A stretch of 42,916 bases of DNA from an uncultured Verrucomicrobia subdivision 3 bacterium (GCA_903875465.1 CAIQWB010000091.1:1-42916), one strand, 5' to 3'; numbered from the stretch's first letter, positions 22,175 through 31,695 are shown. Made by a program: numbers and translations. Notes: a model not told the origin generated them from the letters alone.

Positions 22175-24238
22175 TCATGCGCCCAGCAAGGGGATGCGGA
22201 GGATGAGTTCCGTGCCCTGGTTCGCGGCGGAGCGAATGGTCAGTTTCCCATTCAAGGCCTGCGCGCGCTCGTGCATACCCACCAGGCCAAAGCCACCTTC
22301 ACTGCGCGGGGGACGGGCCGGATCAAAGCCGCGGCCGTTATCCGTCACCGTCAGGGTAAAATGTTTTTCCCCAAACTCGAGGCGCAACGCCAGGCGGGTT
22401 GCCCCGGCATGCTTCACGGCATTGGTGACGGCCTCCTGCCCCAAGCGCAAAACGTTGGTTTCAATGACGGCGGATAAACGGCGCTCCCGACCGGTCACGT
22501 CAAAACTCGTTTCGGCGACAATGCCGTCCGAGAGTTGTTTCAAAATATTTTTCAGGGCGCCGGCCAGGTTCCCGGTTTCCAGGACTTGGGGCCGCATGTT
22601 CCAGATGGAATTCCGGGCCTCCTCGAGGCTGTCGCGCACCATTTGCAAGGCCTGGTCCAAATAGCGCCCCACGGAGGGGGAGGCGCCGGCGGCGTGGATT
22701 TTTGCCAGTTGTAATTGCACCGAGGTGGCCGTCAAGCCTTGGGCCAAGGTGTCATGAATCTCGCGGGCCAGCCGGTTGCGCTCGGAAAGAATGGCGGAAA
22801 ATTCGGTTTCGGCCATGGTCCGGCGGCGCACCTGATCGGCCATCCGGCGGCGGGCGACCCACAAAACGCCGCCACTCACCATGAGGGAAATGCCGGCCAC
22901 CCCCCCGAGGAGGAACATGATGTGCACCGCAGTCCACCAGGAGGGCCATTGTAAAACCGTAACATCCGCCGGGGAACGCAGCAGGATTTGAAACGTTTGC
23001 GGATGCCAGATACCCATGACCGGCTTGGTTTCATCGTAAATAACATCGCAGATCCCCGCGACCTGGACCCGGCTGCCCGGTTGCCAGGCGGGCCAGGCAA
23101 CGGGCTGACCGGCGGACATGGGCGGGCGTAACACAGCCTTGAAGACGGTGGTATTTTGCTCCAGGGTCAATTCCAGGCCGTTTAGAACGGGTTGCAAATC
23201 GCGCAAACGGGCGGGCAGGCTTACCAGGTCGTCCTGATGGGCATAAGCCTCATCCGGATGGGCCAGCGGCAAGGCGGCGGGAGGAGTCCCGGAGCTGAGC
23301 TTGCGCGCGATGGCATCCTCGAGCACCGGGGTGGAGGAGCCGTAACCCGGAAAACCCAGCGCCTCAATTTTGTCGCCGGGCTGCCAGTCATCGGTTTGCC
23401 GGATTTGAATCCGCAACCCCGAACTTTCATCCCGAATCCAAACCAGGAAGCCCGGCTGGGAGCTCGTGACCACGCCGGCCACGTGGACCCGGTGGCCAAA
23501 GGGAATGTCCGGGGAATATTGCAGCAGACTCACGGCGGTGTGCACCGGGGCGGCATAGGGATCCGCCGGCGCTTCGCGTTTTAATCCCACCGTCCCGCCC
23601 TGGGGCACTTGCAAAACCGGGCTCAAAGCCTGACGGCGTTGATTGAATTCATACAGGCACACCGCCTGAATGGTCACCTCGGCATCGACCTGGATTTGGG
23701 GATTCTGCGGCAAGGGCAGGCGCACGGGGAGGGTGCCGCCATCGGCGGCCAGTTCGATCCGCCAGGTGGTGTCGTTCGTCTGGGCGGGCCAGCACTGACG
23801 GACCACGCCGCTGAGCTGGACATACTGGGCATCCAAAGCGCCGGTGATGAGCTCTTGGTAAGTCACCCGGCGCGCGGGGGGCAGTTCCCGCATCCCCAAA
23901 CTACGGGCCCGGGTGGCGAGCACACAGGGGGCATACTCGCCAGCGCTGGTCACCCCGGAGAGTTCCAGCAAATACTTGGCATGATAGGGGGCGAAGATAT
24001 TCGTCGCGGCATAAACGTATATGCTCGCACTAGCGTCCATCAAGATCAGGGCCCGTTCGCGCGGCTGGGATTCGTCCACCACCACCCCGCGCAAACGCAC
24101 CGGGCGGGCCTGCGCCGCCTCGGCAGCGGTGAGCCGCAGCACCTGGGCCGCGTTGGTGAGCACCTCCAGCGGGGCGGATGGCGACGTTTGCGCCCGGCCG
24201 GCGGCGCTGACACCGAATCCGGCGGCGGCCAGCAGCAC
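22175..24238 (-). CDS. Sensor histidine kinase (HisKA_3 type) with OB-fold-like extracytoplasmic region
   Basis: 687 residues from a GTG start; the n-region is short and uncharged, so the true start is uncertain. After a hydrophobic leader ending near AAGRAQ, about 400 residues hold several OB-fold-like units of the form 'V.L.GVV......F.WIRD.S.GLRIQ...GD.IEALGF'. One transmembrane segment is at about 430-455 (VHIMFLLGGVAGISLMVSGG). The kinase core then has the phospho-acceptor histidine 495 in AREIHDTLAQGL, typical of NarX/DesK-type kinases. The ATP-binding domain follows (ETNVLRLGQEAVTNAVKHA, DNGRGFDP, GGFGLVGMHERA). It should sense something outside the cytoplasm and phosphorylate the downstream regulator. 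The signal is unknown. Confidence 0.93.
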   Translation of the reverse strand: MLLAAAGFGVSAAGRAQTSPSAPLEVLTNAAQVLRLTAAEAAQARPVRLRGVVVDESQPRERALILMDASASIYVYAATNIFAPYHAKYLLELSGVTSAGEYAPCVLATRARSLGMRELPPARRVTYQELITGALDAQYVQLSGVVRQCWPAQTNDTTWRIELAADGGTLPVRLPLPQNPQIQVDAEVTIQAVCLYEFNQRRQALSPVLQVPQGGTVGLKREAPADPYAAPVHTAVSLLQYSPDIPFGHRVHVAGVVTSSQPGFLVWIRDESSGLRIQIRQTDDWQPGDKIEALGFPGYGSSTPVLEDAIARKLSSGTPPAALPLAHPDEAYAHQDDLVSLPARLRDLQPVLNGLELTLEQNTTVFKAVLRPPMSAGQPVAWPAWQPGSRVQVAGICDVIYDETKPVMGIWHPQTFQILLRSPADVTVLQWPSWWTAVHIMFLLGGVAGISLMVSGGVLWVARRRMADQVRRRTMAETEFSAILSERNRLAREIHDTLAQGLTATSVQLQLAKIHAAGASPSVGRYLDQALQMVRDSLEEARNSIWNMRPQVLETGNLAGALKNILKQLSDGIVAETSFDVTGRERRLSAVIETNVLRLGQEAVTNAVKHAGATRLALRLEFGEKHFTLTVTDNGRGFDPARPPRSEGGFGLVGMHERAQALNGKLTIRSAANQGTELILRIPLLGA

Positions 24239-24370
24239 ATATAGATTTAAACGAATCTGGGAGATACGAAATTATCCTTCAAAAAGACGCGGCGCGCAAG
24301 CTGGCACTTGGCCGGGCGAGGTGATCCGGGGGTGGTCCAGCCGGTGCAATAAAGTCCAACCAAAAGTCGC

Positions 24371-24415
24371 AAAGAAAATTGCCCGCAACCCTCCGGGTGG
24401 GGTGGTTGCGGGCAA
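24371..24415 (-). terminator. Intrinsic terminator of the PEP-CTERM gene
   Basis: On the minus strand, 25 bp after the PEP-CTERM stop, TTGCCCGCAACC pairs perfectly with GGTTGCGGGCAA (arms 24404-24415 and 24379-24390, 13-base loop) and is followed by TTTTCTTT (24378-24371). This is a strong Rho-independent terminator that insulates the histidine kinase gene from the PEP-CTERM gene. Confidence 0.9.
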
Positions 24416-24439
24416 CAGGGACAGACCCACAAGGGACCG

Positions 24440-25267
24440 TTAAATGAGGCGGGGTTTCCGCTTCGCCAGCACCAGGGCCAAAGCACCCAAACCGCCAAAC
24501 ACCCAGGTGGCAGGCTCAGGGGTGGGGACGACGTCGGCGAGGGTTTGGCCAACATAAATTTCATCCACATCCACCCAGCCATCGGCCTTCAAGGAGAGCG
24601 AGTTGAAGGAATCGGAGACGAGTCCCAAATCCACGGTCCGGGAACTGGCCAGGGGGCCGCCATAAGCACCCAGATAGTAATCAAGAGTGACGCTCAAATC
24701 GCCGGCGGTCCGGGTGAAATCGGCAATGACCTGATATTGGTTCATGCCCGACCAACCGGGGACGGTGGTTCCGTTGGCGTTCTGCTGAACGGAACCACCC
24801 ACACTGCCGTAGTAGGCGGTCTCGCCCTTGTTGGAGCCACCGGAATAGCCGAGACCGGCCATCAACTCTTTGGTGCCGGCGGTATTAATAAATCCGACCT
24901 GCGAAGCGTGGTCTGCCTGGTCCGATTGGATGAGATAGCTCAGATAAAAAGAGCCATCGGTGGCAAAGTTAATCGTGCCGGTCAGGGGGGCGGTGTACTG
25001 CGACAACCACCAGGCCGTGTGTTCGGCTGCCGGCCAGTTGGGCTGGATGGTTCCCCAGTGGGATCCCGCACCATCCACAACGGTCATGCCCTGCCCGCCG
25101 AGTTGTGTCCAGCTCCCAGACAAGCCCGCCGAGCTGCTGCCGGTGTAGCCCGCCAGTGCGGGATTACCCGTGCCTTGGGTAAAGCTTTCTTGTGCTATGA
25201 GTTGCGCGTGTGCGCCCAGGGGCAAAAGCGCGCCTGCAGTAATTGCCATCGTTATTCGTTGAATCAT
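24440..25267 (-). CDS. PEP-CTERM sorted exported protein
   Basis: 275 residues from the ATG at 25267, which starts a normal signal peptide (MIQRITMAITAGALLPLG then AHAQ). The open frame reaches 25354 but the extra residues are not signal-like. The C-terminus has the full PEP-CTERM signal: VPTPEPATWVFGG, a hydrophobic helix and the basic end AKRKPRLI. Such proteins are cleaved and sorted by an exosortase and are commonly associated with exopolysaccharide. The body (about residues 22-240) looks like a concanavalin-type beta-sandwich, with GSFYLSYLIQSDQ, and VDEIYVG before the signal; this is a common lectin-like shape in PEP-CTERM proteins. No exosortase gene is in the window. It is divergent from the prepilin-like gene across the TTTACCCG cluster. 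Confidence 0.92.
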   Translation of the reverse strand: MIQRITMAITAGALLPLGAHAQLIAQESFTQGTGNPALAGYTGSSSAGLSGSWTQLGGQGMTVVDGAGSHWGTIQPNWPAAEHTAWWLSQYTAPLTGTINFATDGSFYLSYLIQSDQADHASQVGFINTAGTKELMAGLGYSGGSNKGETAYYGSVGGSVQQNANGTTVPGWSGMNQYQVIADFTRTAGDLSVTLDYYLGAYGGPLASSRTVDLGLVSDSFNSLSLKADGWVDVDEIYVGQTLADVVPTPEPATWVFGGLGALALVLAKRKPRLI

Positions 25268-25355
25268 GACTTGGTCCGGTGTTCGTTTTTTATATGGTTT
25301 TTTCGGGGACGCCACCACTTTAGGCCATGGGGATTCGGCAGGGCAAACACCCATC

Positions 25356-25376
25356 CGGGTAAATCTTTTTTACCCG
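25356..25376. promoter_or_regulatory. Operator-like inverted repeat CGGGTAAA-N5-TTTACCCG
   Basis: Perfect 8-bp arms at 25356-25363 and 25369-25376 with spacer TCTTT. Its centre is about 99 bp upstream of the PEP-CTERM start codon. It is one of several sites with the same half-site within 140 bp, which is far above chance for an 8-mer. Confidence 0.65.
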
Positions 25377-25401
25377 CACTCCGGCAGGCGGCGGTGATGA
25401 A

Positions 25402-25417
25402 TTACCCGTTCGGGTAA
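25402..25417. promoter_or_regulatory. Operator-like inverted repeat TTACCCG-TT-CGGGTAA
   Basis: Perfect 7-bp arms with a 2-base spacer, the 7-2-7 arrangement known for paired NarL-type heptamers, but with a different core. A degenerate half-site TTTACCTG lies at 25424-25431. Confidence 0.65.
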
Positions 25418-25485
25418 CTCGGTTTTACCTGCAAGGGCATTGGACGCTGCCGCGCCTCGGCTGATAAAGTAGGGGCATCAGCCAT

Positions 25486-25493
25486 TTTACCCG
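25486..25493. promoter_or_regulatory. TTTACCCG half-site upstream of the prepilin-like gene
   Basis: Single half-site about 92 bp before the ATG at 25585. It mirrors the distance of the first inverted repeat from the PEP-CTERM start, so both divergent genes may be controlled by the same factor. The rest of the 25268-25584 region shows no gene. Confidence 0.45.
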
Positions 25494-25584
25494 AACCGCG
25501 AAGCGATGACCCGTCGACCCAACTAAAATCGAAGCGGTCTCCGGCGCGGCCGGAAGAAACTAATTTAAATCAAACCAATATTAA

Positions 25585-26427
25585 ATGAAGACCTGCCCCT
25601 CCCACCCATCCCGACCGGCGACCCGAGCTTTCACCCTCATCGAACTACTGGTCGTCATCGCCATCATCGGCATTCTGGCGGCCATGCTCCTGCCGGCGCT
25701 GGCCGCTTCGAAGCGCAAAGCCCAGCAGGTGAACTGCACTTCCAACCTCAAGCAGATGTCCCTCTCCGGGTTTATGTACACCACGGACTACGGCCCCTTG
25801 AATTACGACCCCAACCTGCTGTGGATTGCCTCCCTGATGACGTATCAATCCCAGGTGGCCAGCATTCGCTACTGTCCCAGTGCCAGCACCAATGATGTGC
25901 CGGCCGCCCAATATGCCACCCAGCGCTGGAATGGCACCGCCGGCTATGCCTGGGGCTATGACTACAAAACGAATGCCTCCAGTTACACCATCAACGGCTG
26001 GCTGTACCTGGACAGTGCGAATTCATTGCAATGGGTGGACAACCAGACTTCCGTCAAAGAGGCGGGCATGTTTCGGAAAATCGACAGCGTCCGGCACACG
26101 TCACAAACGCCGATGTTCTCCGACGGGGTCTGGCCGGATGCCTGGCCGGACAGCGGCACGGCTGGAGCGCTTGGGGACAACCTGCCCGGGACAGTCAATT
26201 TGTACACGGGAGTCAATAACACCAGTGTGGGCCAGATGATGGGGCGGGTGTTGATCGCCCGCCACGGCTTCAAAACCCCGGCGGCCGCGCCCACCGTGCC
26301 CTTCGCGGGTGTGCTGCCTGGCGGCATCAACGTGGGCATGGTGGATGGCCACGTTGAGTATTGCAAACTGAACACACTGTGGACCTATTACTGGCATGCC
26401 CAATCGGTTCCAAAGGGCAAGCCCTGA
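25585..26427 (+). CDS. Prepilin-like protein (type II secretion/pilin N-terminus, DG-type C-terminus)
   Basis: 280 residues. The N-terminal leader ends at alanine 15, then the class-III signal [20 protein letters not shown] starts at phenylalanine 16 with glutamate 20 as the '+5' residue. The usual glycine before the cleavage site is replaced by alanine, which prepilin peptidase often accepts. The remainder is the globular domain with [16 protein letters not shown] and the end [13 protein letters not shown], matching the H-X9-DG-type processing-associated pilin-like proteins that are amplified in Verrucomicrobiota and Planctomycetota. These are probably minor pseudopilins or secreted after cleavage; their exact roles are not known. 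It is the first gene of the rightward cluster and precedes the 1695-aa protein by 75 bp. Confidence 0.92.
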   Translation: MKTCPSHPSRPATRAFTLIELLVVIAIIGILAAMLLPALAASKRKAQQVNCTSNLKQMSLSGFMYTTDYGPLNYDPNLLWIASLMTYQSQVASIRYCPSASTNDVPAAQYATQRWNGTAGYAWGYDYKTNASSYTINGWLYLDSANSLQWVDNQTSVKEAGMFRKIDSVRHTSQTPMFSDGVWPDAWPDSGTAGALGDNLPGTVNLYTGVNNTSVGQMMGRVLIARHGFKTPAAAPTVPFAGVLPGGINVGMVDGHVEYCKLNTLWTYYWHAQSVPKGKP

Positions 26428-26502
26428 AGCTCCGGCCTCCCATCCGCCCAACCATTTCCCGCACCACACTGCTTTCCTTATCAACCCTGACAACCAAACT
26501 CC

Positions 26503-29500
26503 ATGACTAAAAATCCCATACTGAAGAGCCACTTGAGGCTCGCTTCCCTCCTCCCGTTCCTCGGGAAACCATGCCGGCTGGCCGGTTTAATGCTGACCGC
26601 GACCCTCGGGGGTCTCGCACTGCCGGCGGCCGCGCAAAACATTCAGGATTACGGCACCAACGCGCCCACGCCGGGAGCCAGTGACATTGCCCAGTTGGTC
26701 AATGGCAACGGCGGACCCTCGGGCCTCAATTATTACGTGGATAGCGGCAACCCCGGCCAGACGTTTACCACCGGGAGCAATCCCCAGGGTTACAGCCTGC
26801 AAAACTTGTACCTCAAGGAGCAAAGCGGCACAGCCGGGGGCGGCCAGCCTGGACTTTCGGCTTACACGCTGCGTATTTATAGTGTGGCCGGCACGGCAGC
26901 CACCTTGCTTTCCACCTATGTCACCACGAATCAAATCACCTTCACCCAGGGCGACTGGTTGAAATTCAACGGGTTGACGAACCTGCTGGCCTCCGGCTCG
27001 GTTTATGGCTTTGCGATCAGCCGCAATGGCAGCGGTTGGTGGCAACTGGCCGACTCTTCGGCGAACCCCTATGCGGGTGGCCAGGCAGCGGCCTTTCCCA
27101 AAACGACGGGAACCCTTAATTTTGGCTCCAGCACAAATTATGATGCCGCTTTTGATCTGGTGCTGCTGCCCTATAACGATCCGCTCGTAACCCCCACGGC
27201 CATTTCACCGGCGAATCCCGTTTATGCCGGCACCACGGTGACCTTGAGCGCCAATGTGAGCGGCACCGGGCCCTTCACCAATTTTATGTGGCAGACCGAC
27301 GGCGGTTCCGGCGGGGCCACCTGGTCCAATCTGGCCGGGTCCACGAGTGCGACCTACACGCTGGACACGACCCTGCTGGCTGCGGGCAACCTGCAATATC
27401 GCCTGATCGTCGCAGGTGCCGCGGGCACCACCACCAATACGCCATCCACCCTGGTTTTGAGCAATGCAGCGGCGCCCTTCCTGCTGGCCAACACCACGAT
27501 TGTGCCGGCTCCGGCGGCACTGGGCGGCACCATCACAGCCAGTGCTTCGTTTGCCGGCACCCTGCCCATTTATTATCAATGGCAGTTTACCGGGACCAAT
27601 GGCGTGACCCGGCTCCTGCCGGGGGCCACCAGCAGCGCGTTGACGCTCACGAATCTGCAATACACCAATGCTGGCACTTACAGCCTGGTGGCGTCGAACA
27701 ATGCCGGGGGCGTTCCCTCGGTCCTCGCGAGCACCCCGGCCACGTTGACCGTGCTGGCTCCCGTGATTTTCACCGATTTGGGGACCACGGCCCCCGTCCC
27801 CGGAATTTATGACATTGCCCAATTGAGCACCGCTGGCAATACCGGTGCGCCGGACGCGCCAGTGAATAACTATTACGACGACAACGGGACGCCCCAGGGC
27901 CAGACCTTCACCACGGGTGCGAATTCTTCCGGTTACGTTTTAAACTCCGTGTGCATTAAATATGGCACGGTCAATGGCGGCCATGGGGCGGGGCTCACTT
28001 ACACCTTGCGGTTTTATGCCCTGTCCGGCACGAACGCGACTCTCCTCTCGACCTATCAGAACAACAACACCGCCCCGGCGATTGCCCTGGGCGACTGGAC
28101 CCAATGGTCCGTGGGCCTCACCAATGTGCTGAGCCCCAATTCGGTCTATGCCTACACCCTGCACGCCAGCAGTGGCTATGAACAAATCGGGTGTGCCTCG
28201 GGCGACCCTTATGCTGGTGGTCAAATCGTCGCCATCCCGGCAGCGGGCGGCCTGGTGACCACAGGCACGGCCGGCACCTTTGACGGAACGTTCCTCGTGA
28301 ATCTGGTCCCCCTGGGTTTCCCGGTAATTAAAACTGCCAGCATTACCCCGGCCAACTCCGTGACCAATCCCGTGTACGGTGGCACGCCGGTGACATTGAA
28401 TGTTAACGCGATTGGTTCCACGCCCCTCAATTATATCTGGCAAACCGACAACGGCACCGGCGGGGCGACCTGGAGTAATCTGCCCAATGCCAACACCAAT
28501 AATTTGGTCTTGGATACGACCAGCATGGCGGCCGGCACTTACGAATACCAGGTGCTGGTGACCAATAATTTGAGTTCGGCCACGAGCGCCATTCTCACCC
28601 TGAACCTGCTGGCGGCTTCCGGCCCCGTGCTCAGCGCCGATACGAAGATCACCCCGCCGGCCACCTCGTTTGGCAACCCGGTGGTGTTGAGCACCACCTT
28701 CGCAGGCACACCGCCCATTGCTTATCAATGGTACTTCAATAGCGGCTCCGGGGCCACGCGCATTGCCGGGGCCAATAACTCCACTTACACCCTGGCCAGC
28801 GCCCAGGTCACGAATTCGGGGACTTACTTTGTCACGGCCTCCAATGTCATTGGTGGCAGTTTGATTGTCACCAGCACCCCCGCGAACTTGCTGGTCACGG
28901 CTCCCGGCGTGACCAATCTGATTTCCGCCGCCATCGTGGACGTGGGGACCACCACCCCCACCCCGGGAACCTACGACATCTCCCAGCTGGTCGCCGCCAC
29001 CCCGTCGATCGTGCCCGTCCTGAATTATTACGTGAACAATAACGCGCCACCGGGACAAACGTTCCTAACCGGCACGAATCCCCCCACGGCCGCCGGCTAT
29101 CCGCTGACCTCCATTGCCCTCCAGACCGAGCCAAATACGGTGGGCAGCGGGGGCGGGATTGCCCAGGTCTATACCTTGAACATTTATGTGGTTTCCGCCA
29201 CGAATGCGGCGTTGCTCACCTCGTATGTTTCCACCAATACCCTGACGATTGTGCAGGGTGACTGGGTCCAGTGGACGGGCTTGACGAACGTGCTCCGGCC
29301 CAACACCACTTATGCATTCTCCATCAATAATGATTACAACATCTACGGATGGTGGAAGGTGGCCAACGACGGCAGCCAGGCCAACGATCTCTACACCAAC
29401 GGCCAGTCCGCCTTGTTACCGGCCAGCGGTTATGGGGCGATGGCTTACAGTAGTGATGCCACCATTGACGCCGCGTTCGTGGTCGGTCTGACCCCACTCT

Positions 29501-31590
29501 CCAGTCCGGTGGTGGTGGCTGACACCACCATCTACCCGGCGGCGGCTTATGCGGGGAATCTGGTCACCCTGCAATCCTTGTTCTCCGGCACCAGTCCAAT
29601 TAAGTATCAATGGCAGTTCACGCCGACCAATGGCACGGGTACGGTCAATATTCCCGGGGCCACCAATGTGACCTACACCATCCAGAACATGTCGGCCGCC
29701 ACAGCGGGCACCTACAGCCTCCTGGCCTCCAACAATCCCGGAGGAATTCCCGCCACCAACGCCAGCACCCCGACACTGTTGAGCCTGCTCCCGGCCCCCA
29801 CCAACTTCGTGGCCAATTTCGCCTACTCGGTCCGTGGTCCCACCACCTATGCCGGACCCGGCGTGTTTCCGAGTGCCCAATATTGGAATACGATTGCCAA
29901 TTACAGCGGCGGCACGCCCAACGCCCTGGCCGACGACGGTTTGACCGATCTTTACATTAGCTTTACCTCCTCCCGCACCTGGGATTATGGCAACTACGCC
30001 AGTGGTGCGATTGGCTTGTTTGGCAATTATGAGCTCAATCAAGGCAGCACGCCCCAGCCCTTTGGCCTGAACAATTTGCCGGCCGGCGTGTACAACCTCT
30101 ACCTCTATTCGTGTGATGGTGGCTACGAAAAATCCCAGACCATCTTCACCATCAATGGCCAGTCCATTACCAATCTGAACACGACTGACTTGATCTTTCT
30201 GGAAACCAATAACTACTGCGTGTTCACCAATATTATTGTGACCAATGGCGTGCTCAATGGCACGTGGGCCGAGGGCAATTACGAAGGGTCTTTGAACGGC
30301 CTGCAAGTGCAGCTCGCTTATTCCTTCGCCAACCCGGCCATTTACATCGCCAGCCAGCCGGCGAATACCACGGTGGCCCTGGGACAACCGGCCAGCCTGA
30401 GCATCATGGCCTACGGACCGCCGACCTTGCATTATCAATGGCGGGCCAACGGGGTGCCCATGGCGGGAGCCACCAACAGCACGCTGACCTTTGCCAGCGC
30501 CACGGTGGCCAACAGCCTGCCCACCTATGATGTGGTGGTCACCAACACCACGGGCCTGAATGCCACCAGCACCACGGCCAATCTCACCGTACGCACCTCG
30601 GTGAATGACCTGGTGTGGCAGCCGTACTACAATAACGTCTGGGACCTGGCCACCGGCAACTGGGAAGACACCAACAGCCTGGCCGGCGGCATCGTCTTCC
30701 AGCAAGGCGACAATATCCTGTTTGATGACAGTGGCGCCGACTTCACGGTGGCCTTCAACCAGCGGCTCATGCCGGGCAGTGTTACCTTCAACGCCACCAC
30801 GGCGTATGACCTGCAAGGCTTCGGCTCGCTGAGCTTTACCATGAACCTGATTCTGCAAGGCACCGGGGCGGTCACCTTGGAAACGGTGAACGATTACACC
30901 GGCAATACCGTGCTCAGTCCGGGCACCACCCTGGCCTTGGCTGGCTCCGGTGCCATTGCCGCATCCAGCCAGGTTTATCTCGGGGCCGGGGCCACGCTCT
31001 CCGCCACGGGCCGGGCCGATAAAACCTTCACGGTGACTCCGGTGCAAACCCTGGCCGGTGACGGCGTGTATTATGTCAACGGCACCCTGGCCAACCAGGG
31101 CACCCTCGCCTTCAAGGTGAAGAAAGCCAGCGGCGTCATCACCAATGATCAAATCCAAGGCCTCACCAGAATGGCTTACGGTGGCCAGTTGCAATTAGCC
31201 CTCAGCGGCCAGGCCCTGGCGGTGGGTGATGCTTTCCAACTGATCACGGCCACCAATTACACGGGGGCGTTCACGACCATCGCGCCGGCCGCTCCGGGCA
31301 CTGGCCTGGCCTGGAACACCAGTGCGCTGGCGACCACGGGCGTCCTGAGCGTGGTTAACTCGGTCAACACCTCGCCCACGAAACTCACCAGTGTGGTGGC
31401 CGGCAACGTGCTCACCCTCAGCTGGCCGGCGGATCACACGGGCTGGCGGCTGCAGAGCCAGACCAACGCGCCCGGCCAGGGCTTGGGCACCAATTGGGTG
31501 ACTGTGTCCGGCAGCACCAGCACCAACAGTGCCGCCATGAATGTTAATCCGGCCAGCGGCTCCGTATTCTTCCGGCTGGTATATCCGTAA
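26503..31590 (+). CDS. 1695-aa exported multidomain protein: three anchor-like modules, Ig-like domains, beta-strand region, C-terminal tail
   Basis: The signal peptide ends near LALPAAAQ. Three homologous modules of about 180 residues lie at about 46-224, 421-603 and 807-1000. Each has 'G...PTPG..DI.QL', 'PGQTF.TG', 'YTLRIY......LLSTY', 'GDW..W.GLTN.L...S.YAF' and 'YAGGQ...P', a pattern like secreted 'choice-of-anchor' beta-sandwiches. Ig-like domains (YQW, GTYSLVASN) sit between them. A lectin-like domain spans about 1103-1276. Residues about 1368-1620 resemble autotransporter-associated beta-strand repeats (NDYTGNTVLSPGTTLAL). The last 65 residues form the tail WRLQSQTN...GTNW...SVFFRLVYP. 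No catalytic motif was recognised. It follows the prepilin-like gene by 75 bp and ends at a strong terminator. It is likely a surface or secreted structural or adhesive protein. Confidence 0.88.
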   Translation: MTKNPILKSHLRLASLLPFLGKPCRLAGLMLTATLGGLALPAAAQNIQDYGTNAPTPGASDIAQLVNGNGGPSGLNYYVDSGNPGQTFTTGSNPQGYSLQNLYLKEQSGTAGGGQPGLSAYTLRIYSVAGTAATLLSTYVTTNQITFTQGDWLKFNGLTNLLASGSVYGFAISRNGSGWWQLADSSANPYAGGQAAAFPKTTGTLNFGSSTNYDAAFDLVLLPYNDPLVTPTAISPANPVYAGTTVTLSANVSGTGPFTNFMWQTDGGSGGATWSNLAGSTSATYTLDTTLLAAGNLQYRLIVAGAAGTTTNTPSTLVLSNAAAPFLLANTTIVPAPAALGGTITASASFAGTLPIYYQWQFTGTNGVTRLLPGATSSALTLTNLQYTNAGTYSLVASNNAGGVPSVLASTPATLTVLAPVIFTDLGTTAPVPGIYDIAQLSTAGNTGAPDAPVNNYYDDNGTPQGQTFTTGANSSGYVLNSVCIKYGTVNGGHGAGLTYTLRFYALSGTNATLLSTYQNNNTAPAIALGDWTQWSVGLTNVLSPNSVYAYTLHASSGYEQIGCASGDPYAGGQIVAIPAAGGLVTTGTAGTFDGTFLVNLVPLGFPVIKTASITPANSVTNPVYGGTPVTLNVNAIGSTPLNYIWQTDNGTGGATWSNLPNANTNNLVLDTTSMAAGTYEYQVLVTNNLSSATSAILTLNLLAASGPVLSADTKITPPATSFGNPVVLSTTFAGTPPIAYQWYFNSGSGATRIAGANNSTYTLASAQVTNSGTYFVTASNVIGGSLIVTSTPANLLVTAPGVTNLISAAIVDVGTTTPTPGTYDISQLVAATPSIVPVLNYYVNNNAPPGQTFLTGTNPPTAAGYPLTSIALQTEPNTVGSGGGIAQVYTLNIYVVSATNAALLTSYVSTNTLTIVQGDWVQWTGLTNVLRPNTTYAFSINNDYNIYGWWKVANDGSQANDLYTNGQSALLPASGYGAMAYSSDATIDAAFVVGLTPLSSPVVVADTTIYPAAAYAGNLVTLQSLFSGTSPIKYQWQFTPTNGTGTVNIPGATNVTYTIQNMSAATAGTYSLLASNNPGGIPATNASTPTLLSLLPAPTNFVANFAYSVRGPTTYAGPGVFPSAQYWNTIANYSGGTPNALADDGLTDLYISFTSSRTWDYGNYASGAIGLFGNYELNQGSTPQPFGLNNLPAGVYNLYLYSCDGGYEKSQTIFTINGQSITNLNTTDLIFLETNNYCVFTNIIVTNGVLNGTWAEGNYEGSLNGLQVQLAYSFANPAIYIASQPANTTVALGQPASLSIMAYGPPTLHYQWRANGVPMAGATNSTLTFASATVANSLPTYDVVVTNTTGLNATSTTANLTVRTSVNDLVWQPYYNNVWDLATGNWEDTNSLAGGIVFQQGDNILFDDSGADFTVAFNQRLMPGSVTFNATTAYDLQGFGSLSFTMNLILQGTGAVTLETVNDYTGNTVLSPGTTLALAGSGAIAASSQVYLGAGATLSATGRADKTFTVTPVQTLAGDGVYYVNGTLANQGTLAFKVKKASGVITNDQIQGLTRMAYGGQLQLALSGQALAVGDAFQLITATNYTGAFTTIAPAAPGTGLAWNTSALATTGVLSVVNSVNTSPTKLTSVVAGNVLTLSWPADHTGWRLQSQTNAPGQGLGTNWVTVSGSTSTNSAAMNVNPASGSVFFRLVYP

Positions 31591-31613
31591 TCAGTTTGGC
31601 AATTTAGTTCCTG

Positions 31614-31652
31614 ACCCGGCGGCGGGACCACCCCGCCGCCGGGTCTTTTTTA
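31614..31652 (+). terminator. Strong intrinsic terminator
   Basis: ACCCGGCGGCGGG (31614-31626) pairs perfectly over 13 bp with CCCGCCGCCGGGT (31632-31644) around loop ACCAC, followed by a C and six T (31646-31651). It lies 24 bp after the stop of the 1695-aa gene and separates it from the GH43 gene. Confidence 0.95.
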
Positions 31653-31695
31653 TGAAGCACCTGGTTAACCGGCACCCCGTGCCCACACTATAACA

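Noticed and set aside
29416-31194. 592-codon minus-strand open frame opposite the 1695-aa gene
   Set aside because: Its Gly/His/Arg/Gln-rich translation is the usual antisense shadow of a Thr/Asn/Ala-rich GC-rich gene; the plus strand has clear Ig and anchor-like domains.
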